Below the pieces are notes generated by a model that was given only the letters and a program-made list of their open reading frames with translations, was not told the DNA's origin and ran no database searches. From Bugula neritina (lineage: Eukaryota; Bryozoa; Gymnolaemata; Cheilostomatida; Bugulidae), in NCBI GenBank assembly GCA_964035545.1, contig OZ037769.1, positions 728,501-792,500 of the forward strand: a stretch of 64,000 nucleotides of DNA, in the 5' to 3' direction. Position numbers and translations under genes: made by a program. Shown in pieces: positions 25,201 to 37,900 of the stretch (its first letter is position 1; every line of letters starts with the position of its first letter).

Positions 25201-28200
25201 CAGGTGGGTTATCTACTTACTTATTACTAGTAGACGGTAAGTTACTTAACTTGAACGATACTTACATTGTCTTAAGTGTGTTCTTGGCGTAGTCTAACAG
25301 CAGCAGTTTCCCGTCCACCTCAAACGGCTCCTGATTGGAGAAATAGTCTACTATTCTCTTAGCATCAGCAACTGTGTCAAACTCCATGAAGCCATATCTA
25401 CAAATTATTATGATAATATCTACAAATACCTGCAACGACATCTACAAATAGCTACAATGAAATCTACAAATAGTAACAATCAGATTTACAAATGATTACA
25501 ATGAGATCTACTAGTAACAGAGTAGACAGGAAGTGATGCGTACCCGAGAGAGATGCTGGTGGCGAGGTTTCTCATGACGTAGCAGCTCTTGGGTTCCAGA
25601 GACGTGATTTCAGCCAGAGAATCTAGAATCTTCTTCTCGTCAGAGAGACCATCCAACCCTCTGAGGAGAACAGCTGAAATATAATGGTAGAGTTAGTACT
25701 GTATACTCACAGTGTAACTGATATGATTGGTACTGTATACACACAGTGTAGCTGGTAGGATTGGTACTGTATACACACAGTGTAGCTGGTAGGATTGGTA
25801 CTGTATACTCACAGTGTAGCTGGTAGGATTAGTACTGTATACTCACTATTGCAGGGGTTCAGTCCAAGCTGATCTGATCCATCTTCAGATGCTCTACTGG
25901 GTTTTGCGGGAGAACGTGGGAGTCCGGGTCTGGGCACCTCCACGAACCCTCTACGACCGCCTCTTTCTATTTCTCCGCGGCCACGACCCAACGGAATGTC
26001 ATCGTCAAAGAAATCTCTAGGACCGCCTCTTTCTATTTCTCCGCAGCCACGACCCAACGGAATATCATCGTCAAAGAAATCTCTACGACCACGGAATGCC
26101 TCTTCTGGAAAACTCCGAAAAGGAGGGCGTCTCTCTGGAAAATCCTCAACAGGATATCCCCTTGGAGGATACCTCTCGGAAAAGGGGGCTCTTCTCTCGT
26201 ACTGCTCTACAGAAATCAACCTATCAAATGTTACAAAACATAGAGAATGATATACCAACCATAATAGTCATACAGCAGCGAGTTATAAGTTATAGTTTAT
26301 GGAATACAAGTTTGGGGTTAGAGGCCCTGGTGCAACTCCCAAACTTCTCAGACCTTGCAAAAGGTAACACGTTAAGTATCACTAGAAAGCTTATAACCAG
26401 TACATCTGTACTTAGTAGGAATGTGACCCTTGGGTGAATATTTGACCCACTGTGAACAGATGTAAGTATATTAGTGCAGGTAGACTTACCTCTCAGGGGA
26501 AACTCCCGTCTGGGCTCTAAGAACTCCTCGGGGTCATACATGTCACCACCTCGACCTTGACCTCCATTACGAGCTGCAAGAGAGAAGAGTAGCATTGAAG
26601 TGAACTGTTGATCTCACCAAGTGGACAGAAACCAAAGATAAAGAATACAAATAAAATGAAGCTGGCAGGAAGGTGGTTCTAACCTGGAGGTGCGACAGGT
26701 CCGGGCCCACCCATGAGGTGGGGAGGTCTACCACGCCCACCGAAAGGTGGTCTACCTCTATGGCCCGGCCCAGGTGGACCACCTGGTCCATCATGAATCC
26801 TGGCCAGGCCAGCTGGTCCAACTGGTCGCGGTAACTCACACCTGAAGCAGGCTTCTCTTATGTCCACATTGAGGGCTCCACACTAGATAGTATAACAGAC
26901 TAGTGTAATATAATACAACATAATATAATACAATAATATAACGCAATAATATAATATAGCATAACATATTATAATATAGTATAATATAATATAATATAGC
27001 ATAACATATTATAGTATAATATAATATAGTATAACATATTATAGTATAATATAATATAGTATTATAATAACATAAAACGGTAAAATGCAATATATTAACC
27101 ACAGATCTGCGTCACGGGGCAGATAAAATAGTAGGAGGGAGGGGCCTACTGTGAGACTATATAGAAAGAGGGGCAGAAAGTTGGAGAAGTCTATTCTAAC
27201 CTCGCAACCCCAAAGAGCTTCTGAGGGTTCGTTCACATACATCTGTGAGTAGAGTAGAGCGCTATTGTGGCCTGGCTGAAGGCTGACACAACCCTGAAAC
27301 AGCATGAGAATAAAATGTTATTATGTAATTATATATTATGTAATATAACACAATATAATTATGAAGCGTAATATAATTCAACACAAGGTTAAGCCAGAAA
27401 AACTACTACACTAAAATACACACTACTATATCGCATAATAAAAATGTTTTACTTGAAGAGTTTATATTTTGTCTATTGTTGAACTGACTACTAGTTCATT
27501 AGAAAGACACACCTTTTGCTGTTCAACCCAATCTACCGCTTCTTTGATGTTGAAGAACAGAACGTGGGCAAACCCTTTGCCACCGGGACCTGAAAACAAT
27601 TTAATAACCTTAGTTTAAGCAGATTATGTCTCCATGACAAAAGACTAATTTCTATTCATTATGTCGAGACATGAAATACGAGTATTGCTAACACACCTCC
27701 TTTTGCTACAAAACGGATATCTTCAAAGTTAACGCCCATATTGTTCAGCCTCCTCGCCAACTGTAAAAGTGTACAATTTCATTTTGTTGTATGAGTATAA
27801 TTCAGGTATAATTTACTAACACAATTATAATCACTTAAACACTTGGAATTTTCAACCTCTCACCAATCTAAATGTAATATGATTTTATTTCTGGATTTAC
27901 ATTTCCTAAAGTTTTATATGTTGCAGATAACTTTAGTGATCAAATAAAACTTAAAAGAACACTAAAATACTAAAATATGTGTGACTTGAACTTTATTAGT
28001 CTAGTACCTGTACTGATAGTAATATTATATTAATACTTACAATAAATTCCACATTATAATACACTTTACAAGTTCAAGTTATACTAAAACTTATAATTAT
28101 ATTTATACATTATAATTATTATTTTAAATATATTTATAAGTTAAACTATAACAGTACAACTATAAAACATAGTTTACAGTTATTGTCATTATTATTATAT

Positions 28201-29163
28201 TTAATTTTATAGTGCGCTACCCCTATTCATAGCCATAGTCATACTTAAACACACACTATAGTGATACTAAAAGTAACACTAATACTTATAGCTATATTTC
28301 AGTAACTCAAATTGAAATATTAAATCGCTAAACTTAAAAGACTAACAGTGGCTGTAACTGTAAGAATCAAATGAAAATTGTAGTGTTGAGTTTACCCAGT
28401 GGTCCCTGTAGTGTATTGGTTAGCACACTTGCTTGCAAGCCAGAGGTCTCGGGTTTGATTCCCAGTGGGGGCAATTATTTTTCAAAAATTAAACGTAAAA
28501 CTAAATGTAACTGTGAAAAGTAAAATTTATAATAAAATTATATATAATCATAAATTAAATTCAAAATTAATTAGTCTTACGAGTTAGTGCTACGATAAAT
28601 TGAAATACTAATAGTAATACTAATACTAGTAATACTAATAGTAATACTAATACTAATAGTAATAGACATAGTAACGGTAGCAGCAGACTCAGACTAAGCC
28701 ATTCTCATTCTGAGTTTTAGTTAACTGTTTAGTATGGAAAAGTCCAAATCTTAGTCTAAGAGTAAGAGTAAGTCAAAGTGATGTACGGTTACTGACTAAC
28801 ACCAAACAGTAACTCACAACTGTAAGTGTAACACTAGTGACTAACCGAGTAACTCTAGTCTCTATGACTAAAAATAAAACTAAGTAAAATTTAAAGTCTA
28901 GTATCACTATCAGTATCTTATATCTAAGTTTTACGACTTGCCTCTGAAGTAAAGTCTGATACCTGTCGATACCTGTCGATGTTATTTCCACACTGGACCT
29001 CCCTAGAGGGAAGAAGGGGAGTCTGAGACTCAGACTGGGAGTGAGTCTCACTCTCAGTCAGAGTTCTGACTAAATGACTTACCCGACTTTCATCTATGTC
29101 ATCGGGTAACTCTTTTATAACAACATTTTTTGTCGGATTTTGGTACTGCCATTTGGTCTCCAT
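19253..29163 (-). CDS. RRM-ZnF-RRM protein (RBM5/10-like front half) joined to SGNH-like domain and RS tail
   Basis: Fourteen exons join in phase: 29163-29083, 27760-27697, 27589-27513, 27293-27201, 26882-26684, 26573-26490, 26206-25847, 25673-25544, 25397-25266, 25111-24979, 23250-23155, 22831-22783, 22479-22403 and 21259-19253 (about 1193 aa). RRM1 is at residues 12-95 (RNP2 VVIKEL, RNP1 KGFAHVLF). A RanBP2-type zinc finger is at 102-120 (W-x-C-x-C-x10-C-x2-C, one residue short in the first knuckle). A Gly/Pro/Arg linker follows, then RRM2 at 319-405 (VLLRGL, GYGFMEF), a charged helix at 408-500 and an OCRE-like AYDNETGLYKE at about 513-521. Residues 526-740 resemble an SGNH hydrolase: GHS (Ser536), GITD, and D-x-x-H (Asp714, His717). 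An RS region (SRSPRHRSRSP) follows. RRM-ZnF-RRM is the order of splicing factors RBM5/6/10, and RS tails fit a nuclear-speckle protein. The exon 13-14 junction is inferred; exon 14 could belong to a separate gene starting at an ATG at 21343. Confidence 0.65.
22495..22735. repeat. Degenerate repeat in intron 12 of the RRM/SGNH gene
   Basis: Imperfect units of about 20 bp like aataatgggtaatgcagtaa fill most of the 303-bp intron between exons 12 and 13, starting about 15 bases upstream of the exon 13 acceptor. Confidence 0.65.
23234..24926. repeat. 44-bp minisatellite, about 38 copies, carrying a 3' splice site
   Basis: The unit (plus strand) runs ctacaaatatattctaatcc, then tcacaagatatcccttctga, then acat. 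Read on the coding (minus) strand each unit ends TATATTTGTAG and is followed by ATGTTCAGAAGGGAT, the real acceptor and first bases of exon 11. The first unit overlaps exon 11 (23234-23250) and the array fills the intron back to near exon 10. Units come in two main types (gaacat and acacat) and two minor variants (tctctt/tccctt), interspersed, so unequal exchange has occurred repeatedly. Confidence 0.95.
25696..25848. repeat. 34-bp minisatellite, four copies plus the exon junction, carrying a donor
   Basis: Units like gtactgtatactcacagtgt lie just intronic to exon 7. On the coding strand each carries GTGAGTATACAGTA or GTGTGTATACAGTA, matching the real donor GTGAGTATACAGTA at 25846. Confidence 0.9.
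25951..26082. repeat. In-frame 66-bp coding duplication in exon 7
   Basis: Two 66-bp copies encode 22-residue repeats built on RDFFDDDIPLGRG and GEIERGG. They differ at Cys/Arg and Pro/Arg positions. The duplication is in the disordered linker of the RRM/SGNH protein. Confidence 0.9.
26886..27085. repeat. AT-rich simple repeat (taatataatatagta-like) in intron 4
   Basis: Irregular units built from ataatata and gtataacatatta fill the intron between exons 4 and 5, beginning at the exon 5 acceptor. Confidence 0.8.
28402..28473 (+). tRNA. tRNA-like sequence (degenerate tRNA or SINE head)
   Basis: A box-like TAGTGTATTGGTTAGCAC and B box-like GGTTTGATTCC are correctly spaced. GTCCCTG can pair with TGGGGGC (with G-T wobbles) as an acceptor stem followed by A, and GTGT/GCAC as a D stem. 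The anticodon arm is imperfect (CTTGC/GCCAG leaves a 6-base loop and one mismatch), and the T stem has a C-A mismatch, so an intact tRNA is unlikely. It lies in intron 1 of the RRM/SGNH gene on the opposite strand. It could be a tRNA pseudogene or a tRNA-derived SINE. Confidence 0.4.
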
Positions 29164-30110
29164 CACAACGAGCTTTTAAGCCTGTGTGTTTGAGTTCCTG
29201 TTTCTCTATCAGTATCACTGTGCAGACCTTGTGGTTATAGCTTATTTTTGCTAAGCGCCATTTTCTAGTCCCTTTATCATGGCCTTGAACTTTATTCATC
29301 CTTGGCTTCCACCTTGACCTTAGGACGAGGGTCACTTGGGTCTTTTTTATGAGGATAGTTTAAATTTTAGGGTTCGGGGATTATCTTCGACCTCCGAACC
29401 AAATAATCTTGGACTCTGATCTAAAATGACCGTTAATCCCTAGAGATGCCGTACTACTAATAATGATTATAATTAAAAATATGTTAAAATGTATATTAAA
29501 TGTAATACTTAAGTTATGTCAGCAATCATGGCAGTATTAGTATGAGTATCATACTGAATCCAACATCGAGTCCCGTCGTCATACTCATAGTCATAGTGAC
29601 TGTGATGAGTGACCTGAAGGTGAAAGTGATACTCATACTCATACTGATACTCATAGTGATAGTCATAGGATAGTGATAGTCATAGTGATGGTCATACTGA
29701 TAGACGATAGTAATTGTAAATGTAATATAGTCATACTGATGTCTAATAGTAATAGTTAGTGATACTGAGTCTGATACTGATAGTCAAACTCAATAGTCAT
29801 ACATAATAATTATATTGATACGCAGTCTCAATCAGTAGATTGATATTCGTAGATGATAGTCCCGTGTCTAAAAAAAGTCATACTCATAGTGATAGTGATA
29901 CTGACAGTGATGCTGATGGTGAGATACTAAGAGTAAGACTAGTCATACTCATACCCATAATAATACTGATGCTCATAGTCATAGTCATACGTTTAGTGGC
30001 TTACACTTACAGTCGCAGTGATTTACATTTTCATACCCATCAAGACGTATACCGTACTCCATAGTGATAGTAATAGTCATAAAGATAGTTATATCAGATA
30101 TATCATGAGT
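28585..30110. repeat. Degenerate short-period repeat (tagtaatac / atactcatagtgat)
   Basis: Long stretches are built from six- to nine-base words such as tagtaatac, atactcat and agtgatag, in both orientations. They surround exon 1 of the RRM/SGNH gene and fill much of the space to PLGRKT. Open frames inside are repeat artefacts. Confidence 0.7.
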
Positions 30111-30516
30111 ATGTGAAGTTATTAAATAATTAGTACGGACACTCTTGTGAGCTCATTTTAGGTTCATAGTTTATAAGTCTGCAGTAATTGTATATTGGGG
30201 AATACCAATGGTAACATAAGCAATAGTAATAATGATACTATGTTGCTATCACTATAAATATCAAACTTCGTTTGAATTTAGTGTTAGCCATGTCAATGCT
30301 AATATTATTTTCATCAATGATTAATTCTGATATTAACTTTTAATAGTATTATGGTATCATATAGTATTATATTAGATAACATCATCATTGATAATTTTTT
30401 ATCATCAATGATTTTTCAAAACGTAAATACCATCTCCAGTATTGTATATAAAGTTGTCGCCTCTGCCATCTATTTGGGGTTGCCTACCCAGTGATGTTAT
30501 TTGTTTATAGGTAAAC

Positions 30517-31569
30517 ATGGGCAGCTTTATGAGCTCAGCTTTAGAGGACAACATGAGGAAACAGCAGGAGTTTATGCTGGCCAATCAAGTGGTAATGTTG
30601 GAGAGAAACATCAATATGCAGAATGCCATGAGGGAGAGAATGATGGCAACTCAGGTAGGCGTCACAACAGTCACAGGCTAGTCACATGCTGGTCACAGGC
30701 TAGTTACATGCTGGTCACAGGCTAGTCACAGGCTATTCACAAGAGTCACAGTAGCAACGAATTAGTACTATTTAGCTCTTCCAATGCAGTTGTATATAAT
30801 GCACTTTCTGTTAGTCTGTAATTATAGCAACTGAATGTTACGCATGCTTATATTGGTCACTTTTCGTATCAGCTTACATTGCTATTGTGTAACACACTTT
30901 CTCACTGGCCTGTTGGTATTAAACAGAGCTTGTGATTGGTGCAGGTTTATGTTGCTAGGTTGCCAGAGCCCGAGACTTGGTGCATTGGACTGGCAGTTTC
31001 TACGGGCTATGTGTCCTTGGACTCGGGACGGCTGCAGTTAAGGGCCATAAGCCTCATTTACTGGCACCTCTCATACCTCTGGGGTTTGTAGTTGGTGAGG
31101 AACTCATGCTAATTCATATACCATAATAAGCCACTTTGACTTTACATCTTTAACAAAATTTCATTTTTTGACCGATCATGAATTGCACTTGACCATTTCA
31201 TACTCTACATAATTTCTGTGTTTTACAAGTTTGTGTTTAAGAGTTGTCTATACCTTGATCATTCACTGATCCGCTTGACTGCACTCATACTCTTGCTGTA
31301 GAATAATAGTATAATGAGGAACTTCAATATTCAAAGTTGTCTACACATTTTAAAATCATCAGATGGTCAGACAACTCCAAATTACTGTTATCGCTGTTGA
31401 AGGTTACCAGTGGGACATGGCGTACAACGGAAAGCTAAAGAGAGTGACTAGAGAGGCAGAGAATATTCTAGAGAGTGAAATGGACTTGCTGAGTATTGCT
31501 AATGGAATGCCAGACTTGGCTGAGATTGAGCGTAGAAGAAAGATGGCGGAAAAAGATTCAACTAAATAA
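30517..31569 (+). CDS. PLGRKT: Plasminogen receptor PLGRKT (C9orf46 homologue)
   Basis: Exons 30517-30654, 30959-31094 and 31403-31569 join in phases 0 and 1, giving 146 residues (human is about 147). The N-terminal helix is typical: a stretch with NMRKQQEFMLANQ and then NAMRERMMATQ. The middle exon gives two hydrophobic segments (FYGLCVLGLG and HLLAPLIPLGFVVG) separated by a short basic loop, matching the two-membrane-helix topology. The C-terminal exon is amphipathic and ends in Lys (KDSTK). PLGRKT binds plasminogen through a C-terminal lysine on the cell surface, and that lysine is kept here. The ATG follows an acceptor at 30510, so a 5' UTR intron is likely. The gene is head-to-head with the RRM/SGNH gene across about 1.35 kb. 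Confidence 0.9.
30660..30745. repeat. 11/22-bp minisatellite at the PLGRKT intron 1 donor
   Basis: Repeats of gtcacaggcta / gtcacatgctg begin six bases after the exon 1 donor. Confidence 0.85.
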
Positions 31570-31940
31570 GGAAAATCTGAAGAAATGTTGTATGCCAAAC
31601 CACGAATATCTGCAGTCAGTATTGTTACTGATTTTACTGCTGTTTGTGACAATTAATTTGAGGGGAGTTTTTATCGATTAATATTGATACTTCACTGCAT
31701 TCACTGTTTTACACAGCTACCGAGTTTGACTTTTTACAGTTTTTTTGTTATTATATTATATGTTTGTGGTGTATGTTAGCTGTAGTACTGTATTCATTAA
31801 GGATATCATGGGCCACTGTGTAGTTTATATTTGTTGCCGTTTAGCTGTGATTTAAGTTAGCTACTGTTTAGTCATCACCTAATTAGCCCTGTGAAAGTCT
31901 TTCATACTTGGCTTAAACACTACTCTAGTAAGATATTCTG

Positions 31941-31946
31941 AATAAA
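31941..31946 (+). terminator. Candidate polyadenylation signal AATAAA for PLGRKT
   Basis: AATAAA lies about 370 bases after the PLGRKT stop on the same strand. Confidence 0.4.
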
Positions 31947-31949
31947 TTT

Positions 31950-34900
31950 ATTTGCAAGTTAAATTTCTAGCAATTACTCTAATGTTTTTGCCAGATGCAA
32001 AGTTGAAACGTTTTTTGCATTTTCTTTTGCTTCTGCCAAATATTAAAGTTCAAAATTCACGAGTCATCTATGCCACCGATTCCGCTGAATTTGATGTTTG
32101 CTGCAGTGCGTGGTGGCGCCAATGTGGTGTTTCACTGGAGACAGAGGAATATTGCGCACTTGTGTTAAAACAACGTTTTGGCACATTCAAATACTAAATA
32201 CCACCTGTTGAAACTGAGACCGAGCAGAAAACCCTTTGATCACCCTATTTCCTGACTCCAAGAAATAAGTGCATTCCTTGGTGGTGGTGAAATATTTTGT
32301 GAGTAGAAACTGGTTTTGAACATTGTACTAAACTGGAGGAAGCTAGATTTCCACTTTAGTGTAAAAAGTGCACAAAACATCTCAAAACAGATTAAAATTC
32401 TTCGTCTGATGAATTGTGTTGATAAAAGCAGTGAAATGTTGGTCATTACGGCGGCCATATCATCATCACTAAGCTGCTTGGCATTTAGAAGGACAAATAA
32501 TTGCCTATTTGGCAGAAGATCATGTTTTCAGTGTCATAGCTGTACCTCAGCACGAGTCTCTTTATTAGTTTATCTTCCTAACGTTATGTCCATTTTTTAC
32601 TGGATTGTTGAGATAGTGGAACAGATAATCCTATATTTTGGTTGTTTTCTTTCAGATTGCAGCATATTTTTGCACATAAACATTTATTTAGCCATTATAT
32701 ACTCCTAGTGTCACATTTCATAGCCTTAGTGTCACATTTCCTAGCCTCAGTGATACATTGTCACCCAACATAAACTATTGCACGTTCTCAGCATTGTTTA
32801 TTGGTGCACGAATTTCATCTCCTTTGCAGCAATAACTTGCAGTTGAATTGACCTGTTCCATCTCACAGATTCTCTTACCACTATAAACTGTTGAGAAACT
32901 TAGGTATACGCGTACTCTGTACGCTCTCAATCAAATCACAACAAAGTACTTTTAGCATGATGAGTTTTTAAATAGGGTAGTTATCTGCCGCATAGAAAAT
33001 GTTCACCTTGAGTAAGCGAAATCATTCTAAGAATATTTTCATGTAAGTTAACCAATAAGCTTAAAACTTGAAAGTAGAGTTGATTTGAACACCCATCGTT
33101 GAATACATTTGTTTGTGAGGCTACTGCAATACTATTCCTAGTGGCTTTCAAGGAGTGACCTAGCTATTTCATGACAACGTTACATACTTTCAATCCGCAA
33201 ACAATAGTATTGTGTTTCTCTGTCATCCTCACAATTAGCTGTGGGCGTATCCACACCCTCTGTAAGCCTTTGATCAACTAATTTCGACTATGCAACCGTT
33301 TCCGCTGTTTTTATGCGTAAACTAGAAACATTTAATAACTGGCATAAGCTTACTTCTATAAGGTTGGTGTGAGTCACACATAATGGAGTTCAAGGTTTAT
33401 TTCAAGTTCCACATATCCTCTTCCTTTGACATCACAATGATTGTCAAGTGAGTCACAAAAATCGTAGTGACCTAGAGCAAGGGAAAACAGTTTGAGATTT
33501 AGTTGAGCATCAAACCATTTTTGGTAGTCTTTTGATTTTATATATATACAGTTTTGCAAACTGGAATAAGTATAAGCATTTTGCCATTAAACCTATCTTG
33601 TTTTCCAGTATGTTATTTATTATATCGATATGGATATTATAAACCAATTTATTACATTACAATATATATCAGTCAACTAACAACTGGGTGTAGGGTATAC
33701 CATCACTCAATGTAACTGAAATTCTCCGAATTTAGTCAAAAGACATTCTCAGCCAAAATTATTAATTATTAATATTCAAATATTGATATTCATATGCAAT
33801 AAAGGTAGCAGGCAGCTAAATATAGAAGGGCATATACTCTAGTATGACATGTCTAGACGACCACGCAGTGTAAATTTGCATAAACTAGTTCAAATCTAGA
33901 CCTTTTGCATACCTGCATGGTGTAGGTGTGCCAATGTTATCACTTATTGAACTGCACATGTGCAATCACTGATACCACAGTGCACGATTTAACACGACCT
34001 ACATACGACCTTGTCTATTCAACCTTGACCAACATACTCCTTGCCTGCCAATATTCTTAAACATTTTTGTCACAGACAGAACTTGTCATTACCCCACGCA
34101 GTTCCTGTACCGGCAGAGTTTAGCAGTGACTTTCCTGCTAAAGGTACATGGTATTAAATATTCACATTGACTCCAGTCATTTACGTGTCTAGCTGCCAAG
34201 CGAGTCAGTTTTGTTGGAACTGTTTGTTTTTGCAAAAAAAATTCACAAGGATGTTATTGGAGTGAAGGACATTATCGAGCAAGAATGTGAGATTTGATAA
34301 AAGGTTTTAGACCATGAACTTTTATATAATGGAATCTTATTTAATGAACAAACTATAGCAAATTTCCAATTGTACATTTCTATTAGAATTTTTTCTTAAA
34401 CTCATAAAGAGTTTTTGCTTTCTGTATTTGAGACATAAAGATTTTGGAATTAGGACAAATAGTTTAAGCCACCATCATTACTAATTTCCGAGATACACCT
34501 AAAATGTACTACTTCTTTGTATGTGGGGGTTACACCTATAGTACCTGCCCAATATTATGAATGCACAATATCTAATTGTTTTTATTACTACGAAACTCAA
34601 TAACAAGTGATGTTTGGGAACTGGAACACCCTCTACATACCTCACTGCAACTAGATACTTATGAGATTACTGTATGATGCAACCCCTGTATTGAATTACG
34701 CAGCAATATCTACATTGTGGTCACTCTAAGACTTTTCAGCCAATCAGAATGAGAGTCACAGAAACTTGTCCTTTGAATGTCACCACACTTTAGAATTCTG
34801 TTGTGAAAGCCTCCTTCATTGCTGGCCAATTTTTATTTTTGTAAACTAATATTCCAAGAAAATTGGTGAAATTCCACTCTGGATTTGACACTGTATTTTT

Positions 34901-37900
34901 GACAAACAACAAATTTAGTTCCACGGCTTGAGTGGCGCCAAAGAAGGAAATAAACAAGATGACAGTGATAAGGGTGCGCTCTGAAAATATAAGTTAATGC
35001 ACCAAAGAGCTGTAATACATCCTATAGGTATCATCATTACTGTCAAAAGTTTATTGTTCGACAGCAAGCTGTTAGTATTTGGCCTTAGAGTTTCGAGTTA
35101 ATGCAAGGGGCCAACAATCGCCCCACCTAATTTAGAATGCACCTTAATATAAGTATTTAGACAAACATGACTTTCAATTTTGACCTGCCAAGCTCACACA
35201 TACCCAGAATTTGACATTCAGATCAAAAAGTTAAAGGTCAAAGTTCAACGAGATAACAGGTTCAGAATCTAGTCCTATGAAGTTTAAATAAGCAAAACAC
35301 TGGTAATTCTTTTGACAAGTTTGCTAAATTAAAATCCAAGACTTAATATGTTTCAGCCGGTTTTAATTTTAGATACATCTTTTGATTTTCAGTTCATTCA
35401 CTGCTCAACACATTAGAAAGAGTCACTGCTATGTTGGTCAAGTTGATTTGGAGCTTCTTGGAATCAAATACATTTGGCAGCATTCCACATCTATGTGAAG
35501 TCAGCAACTAGGTACAAAATCTCATAGCAAGTAAATTTCGCAGAAAAGCACTTTCTAGACAAGAAACAGCTTTCAGTTCATTAAACAGTCACTTCAATTA
35601 CAAAACTTCTGCAGCAACTCACTAAAAGTAGATAAAATTGTGTAAATAAAAATTCACACAGTAGTTATTTTGCTCTCATCAACTAAAAGCTATATTTGGA
35701 CATCATAGCTAACCAAAAAGAATTAATTTCTTTTTTCATTTTTTACAAAAGAAGAAATCCCAACTGTATGCATAATTGCAATCCTAAAATATGTCAACCA
35801 TATGGCAAGGCACGTGTACACCACAACATTGTTTTATACCAAGTTTGGGAACTGACTTTAACACTATGTTTATAGAGATCTATATTTTCTAGCGTATCAA
35901 TACCTTACTATGTGAAGGTTTACATTTTCTGGCGTATGAATATTTCATTGGGAGGAAAGTTTCCAACTCAGAGTTAGTCTGCAGTCCAGTCTACTTTATG
36001 CGATATATGAACAGAATTTACCGCAAAAACATTTGCTTTTGGCAACATAACTTATTCTGTCTAGTCAGTAAAATATTCCTAGTCTAAGAATTTGGTCCCA
36101 GACTATTAACCAAGTGGCCCCTGGACTATAATTGCTGCTAAATTGATCACCAGACATTGCACCACGCTCTTTTACACCAGAGATAGGTTAATGGTGAAAC
36201 TATTGGAACGCTACAAGGTATTGTTTTAGATGAAGCAACCATTTATGGATTATTTGTTATGCATTCCGAAGAAAATAGAGTGCCTTCACAAAAACAAAGA
36301 GACTCTTTTGCCTTTCAAGTTGGGCAATTCCACTTTTTCCTAAAATAGCAAACACACCAATCATGCAACTTTTCTGCTACGGTTGAAAGTTTTGGGTAAT
36401 TCATACGCATGCTTGTTTACCTTCAAAAATTTAATTCAGAATAAAATCTGAAGTTGAGAAAATACAAATACTTGTTTGTGATTTTATAGCTACAGCTGCA
36501 AGATGTGCCAACAAAGTTTAAAATTTTATAAACTGATATACTTTTTTTATATAAAATTATAATATCGTATACCATTTTATTTGTTATTATAATATATTAT
36601 TTATTATATTATTACTCCTACCACTATTATATTTCCCAGTATTACTATTAGTGAGTATGTATGATTTTCAAGTGTAATTATTCATACAGATAAAATTATT
36701 AAAATTTTATGCCCAAAATTCATTTATAGCAATAAGCTGGCGATGGCAAATTATTACAAAAAATGATGGCAATATGTTTTCAAAGTTTTCATTAAACTGA
36801 AAAATAAACATGGAAAAAAATTATATTATCCTATAAAATTGCAATTACTTGATTGTAATATATACACAGCACTAAAGTTAAAGAAATGTTAAATATAGGA
36901 TAAATATATTTTAGTGAATAGACATGTAATTATTTAGCTGTTCTGTCACCAATTAAACATTTTTCCACCAACAAATTTGAAAGTTAATTTCAATAACAAA
37001 ATATGCATGTGGATTCAACTCTAATTTCATTATCTTCCATACAGTCCTAGAAACTGCATTTTAATATGCATGACCATCATTTTATTCCTGCTAAATATTT
37101 AGCAGTAGTTCATTGTAATCAAAATAAAATAATATAACTAAAACAAGAAAACTATTGTATTTTGTTACTATATATAATAGTAATTAAACAACTAAAATAA
37201 TAACCAATAAATTAGTAAGCAGTGAATTGTACATTTTAAGCACTTCATTTAATTATGAAAAACACATTGAGATGAATCAAATGAATAGAACTGTATCAAA
37301 AAGCTAACAAAACGTAGCAAAATTCTGGTTCCCTTTTATTGGCCCCCACATAGTTTCTAGATACAAGTGCCTAAGGCTATATATGAAGTAGTTACACTGC
37401 TGTAGCTATTATTACAGACTAATCAAACACCAATCTTTACACCTAAATATAGTTTTCAAACTAAATAACACAACACTTTACAATTAAAAGAGATGTCACC
37501 AAACAGACAGATTACAAGCACCTGCTCTCATCTGCAAAGACTTGTCAACCCTAAGAATTCTGCATAGTCTACTGTGGCTATCCTCACCAATGTCGCCAGT
37601 AAAGTCAACAAATATGTTTATTTTCTTTGCAGAAAGTGTCAAGATTATTTTAATTTAAGTCACACTTCACCTGCGTGATTTTATTTCTAATTTTATTGCA
37701 ACAAAGGTTTCTGCAAGCCATAGAAAAGACAAAAGCTGCAAGTTGGACCTTGCCAACCCAAGTTTGCTAGTTACTAATAATAGTTCTAGCCAAGTAGTGG
37801 ACAACACTTGGACAGTGGTCATGCATCTTCTAAACGTAACTTCACCACTGAAAGGCTAATTAATCACGGCATCACACCACCTTTTTCTGACTCCTGCTGT

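Noticed and set aside
32316-32708. 130-codon plus-strand frame
   Set aside because: It has no recognisable domain, splice context or coding-like pattern; cysteine and isoleucine richness is as expected from AT-rich noncoding DNA.
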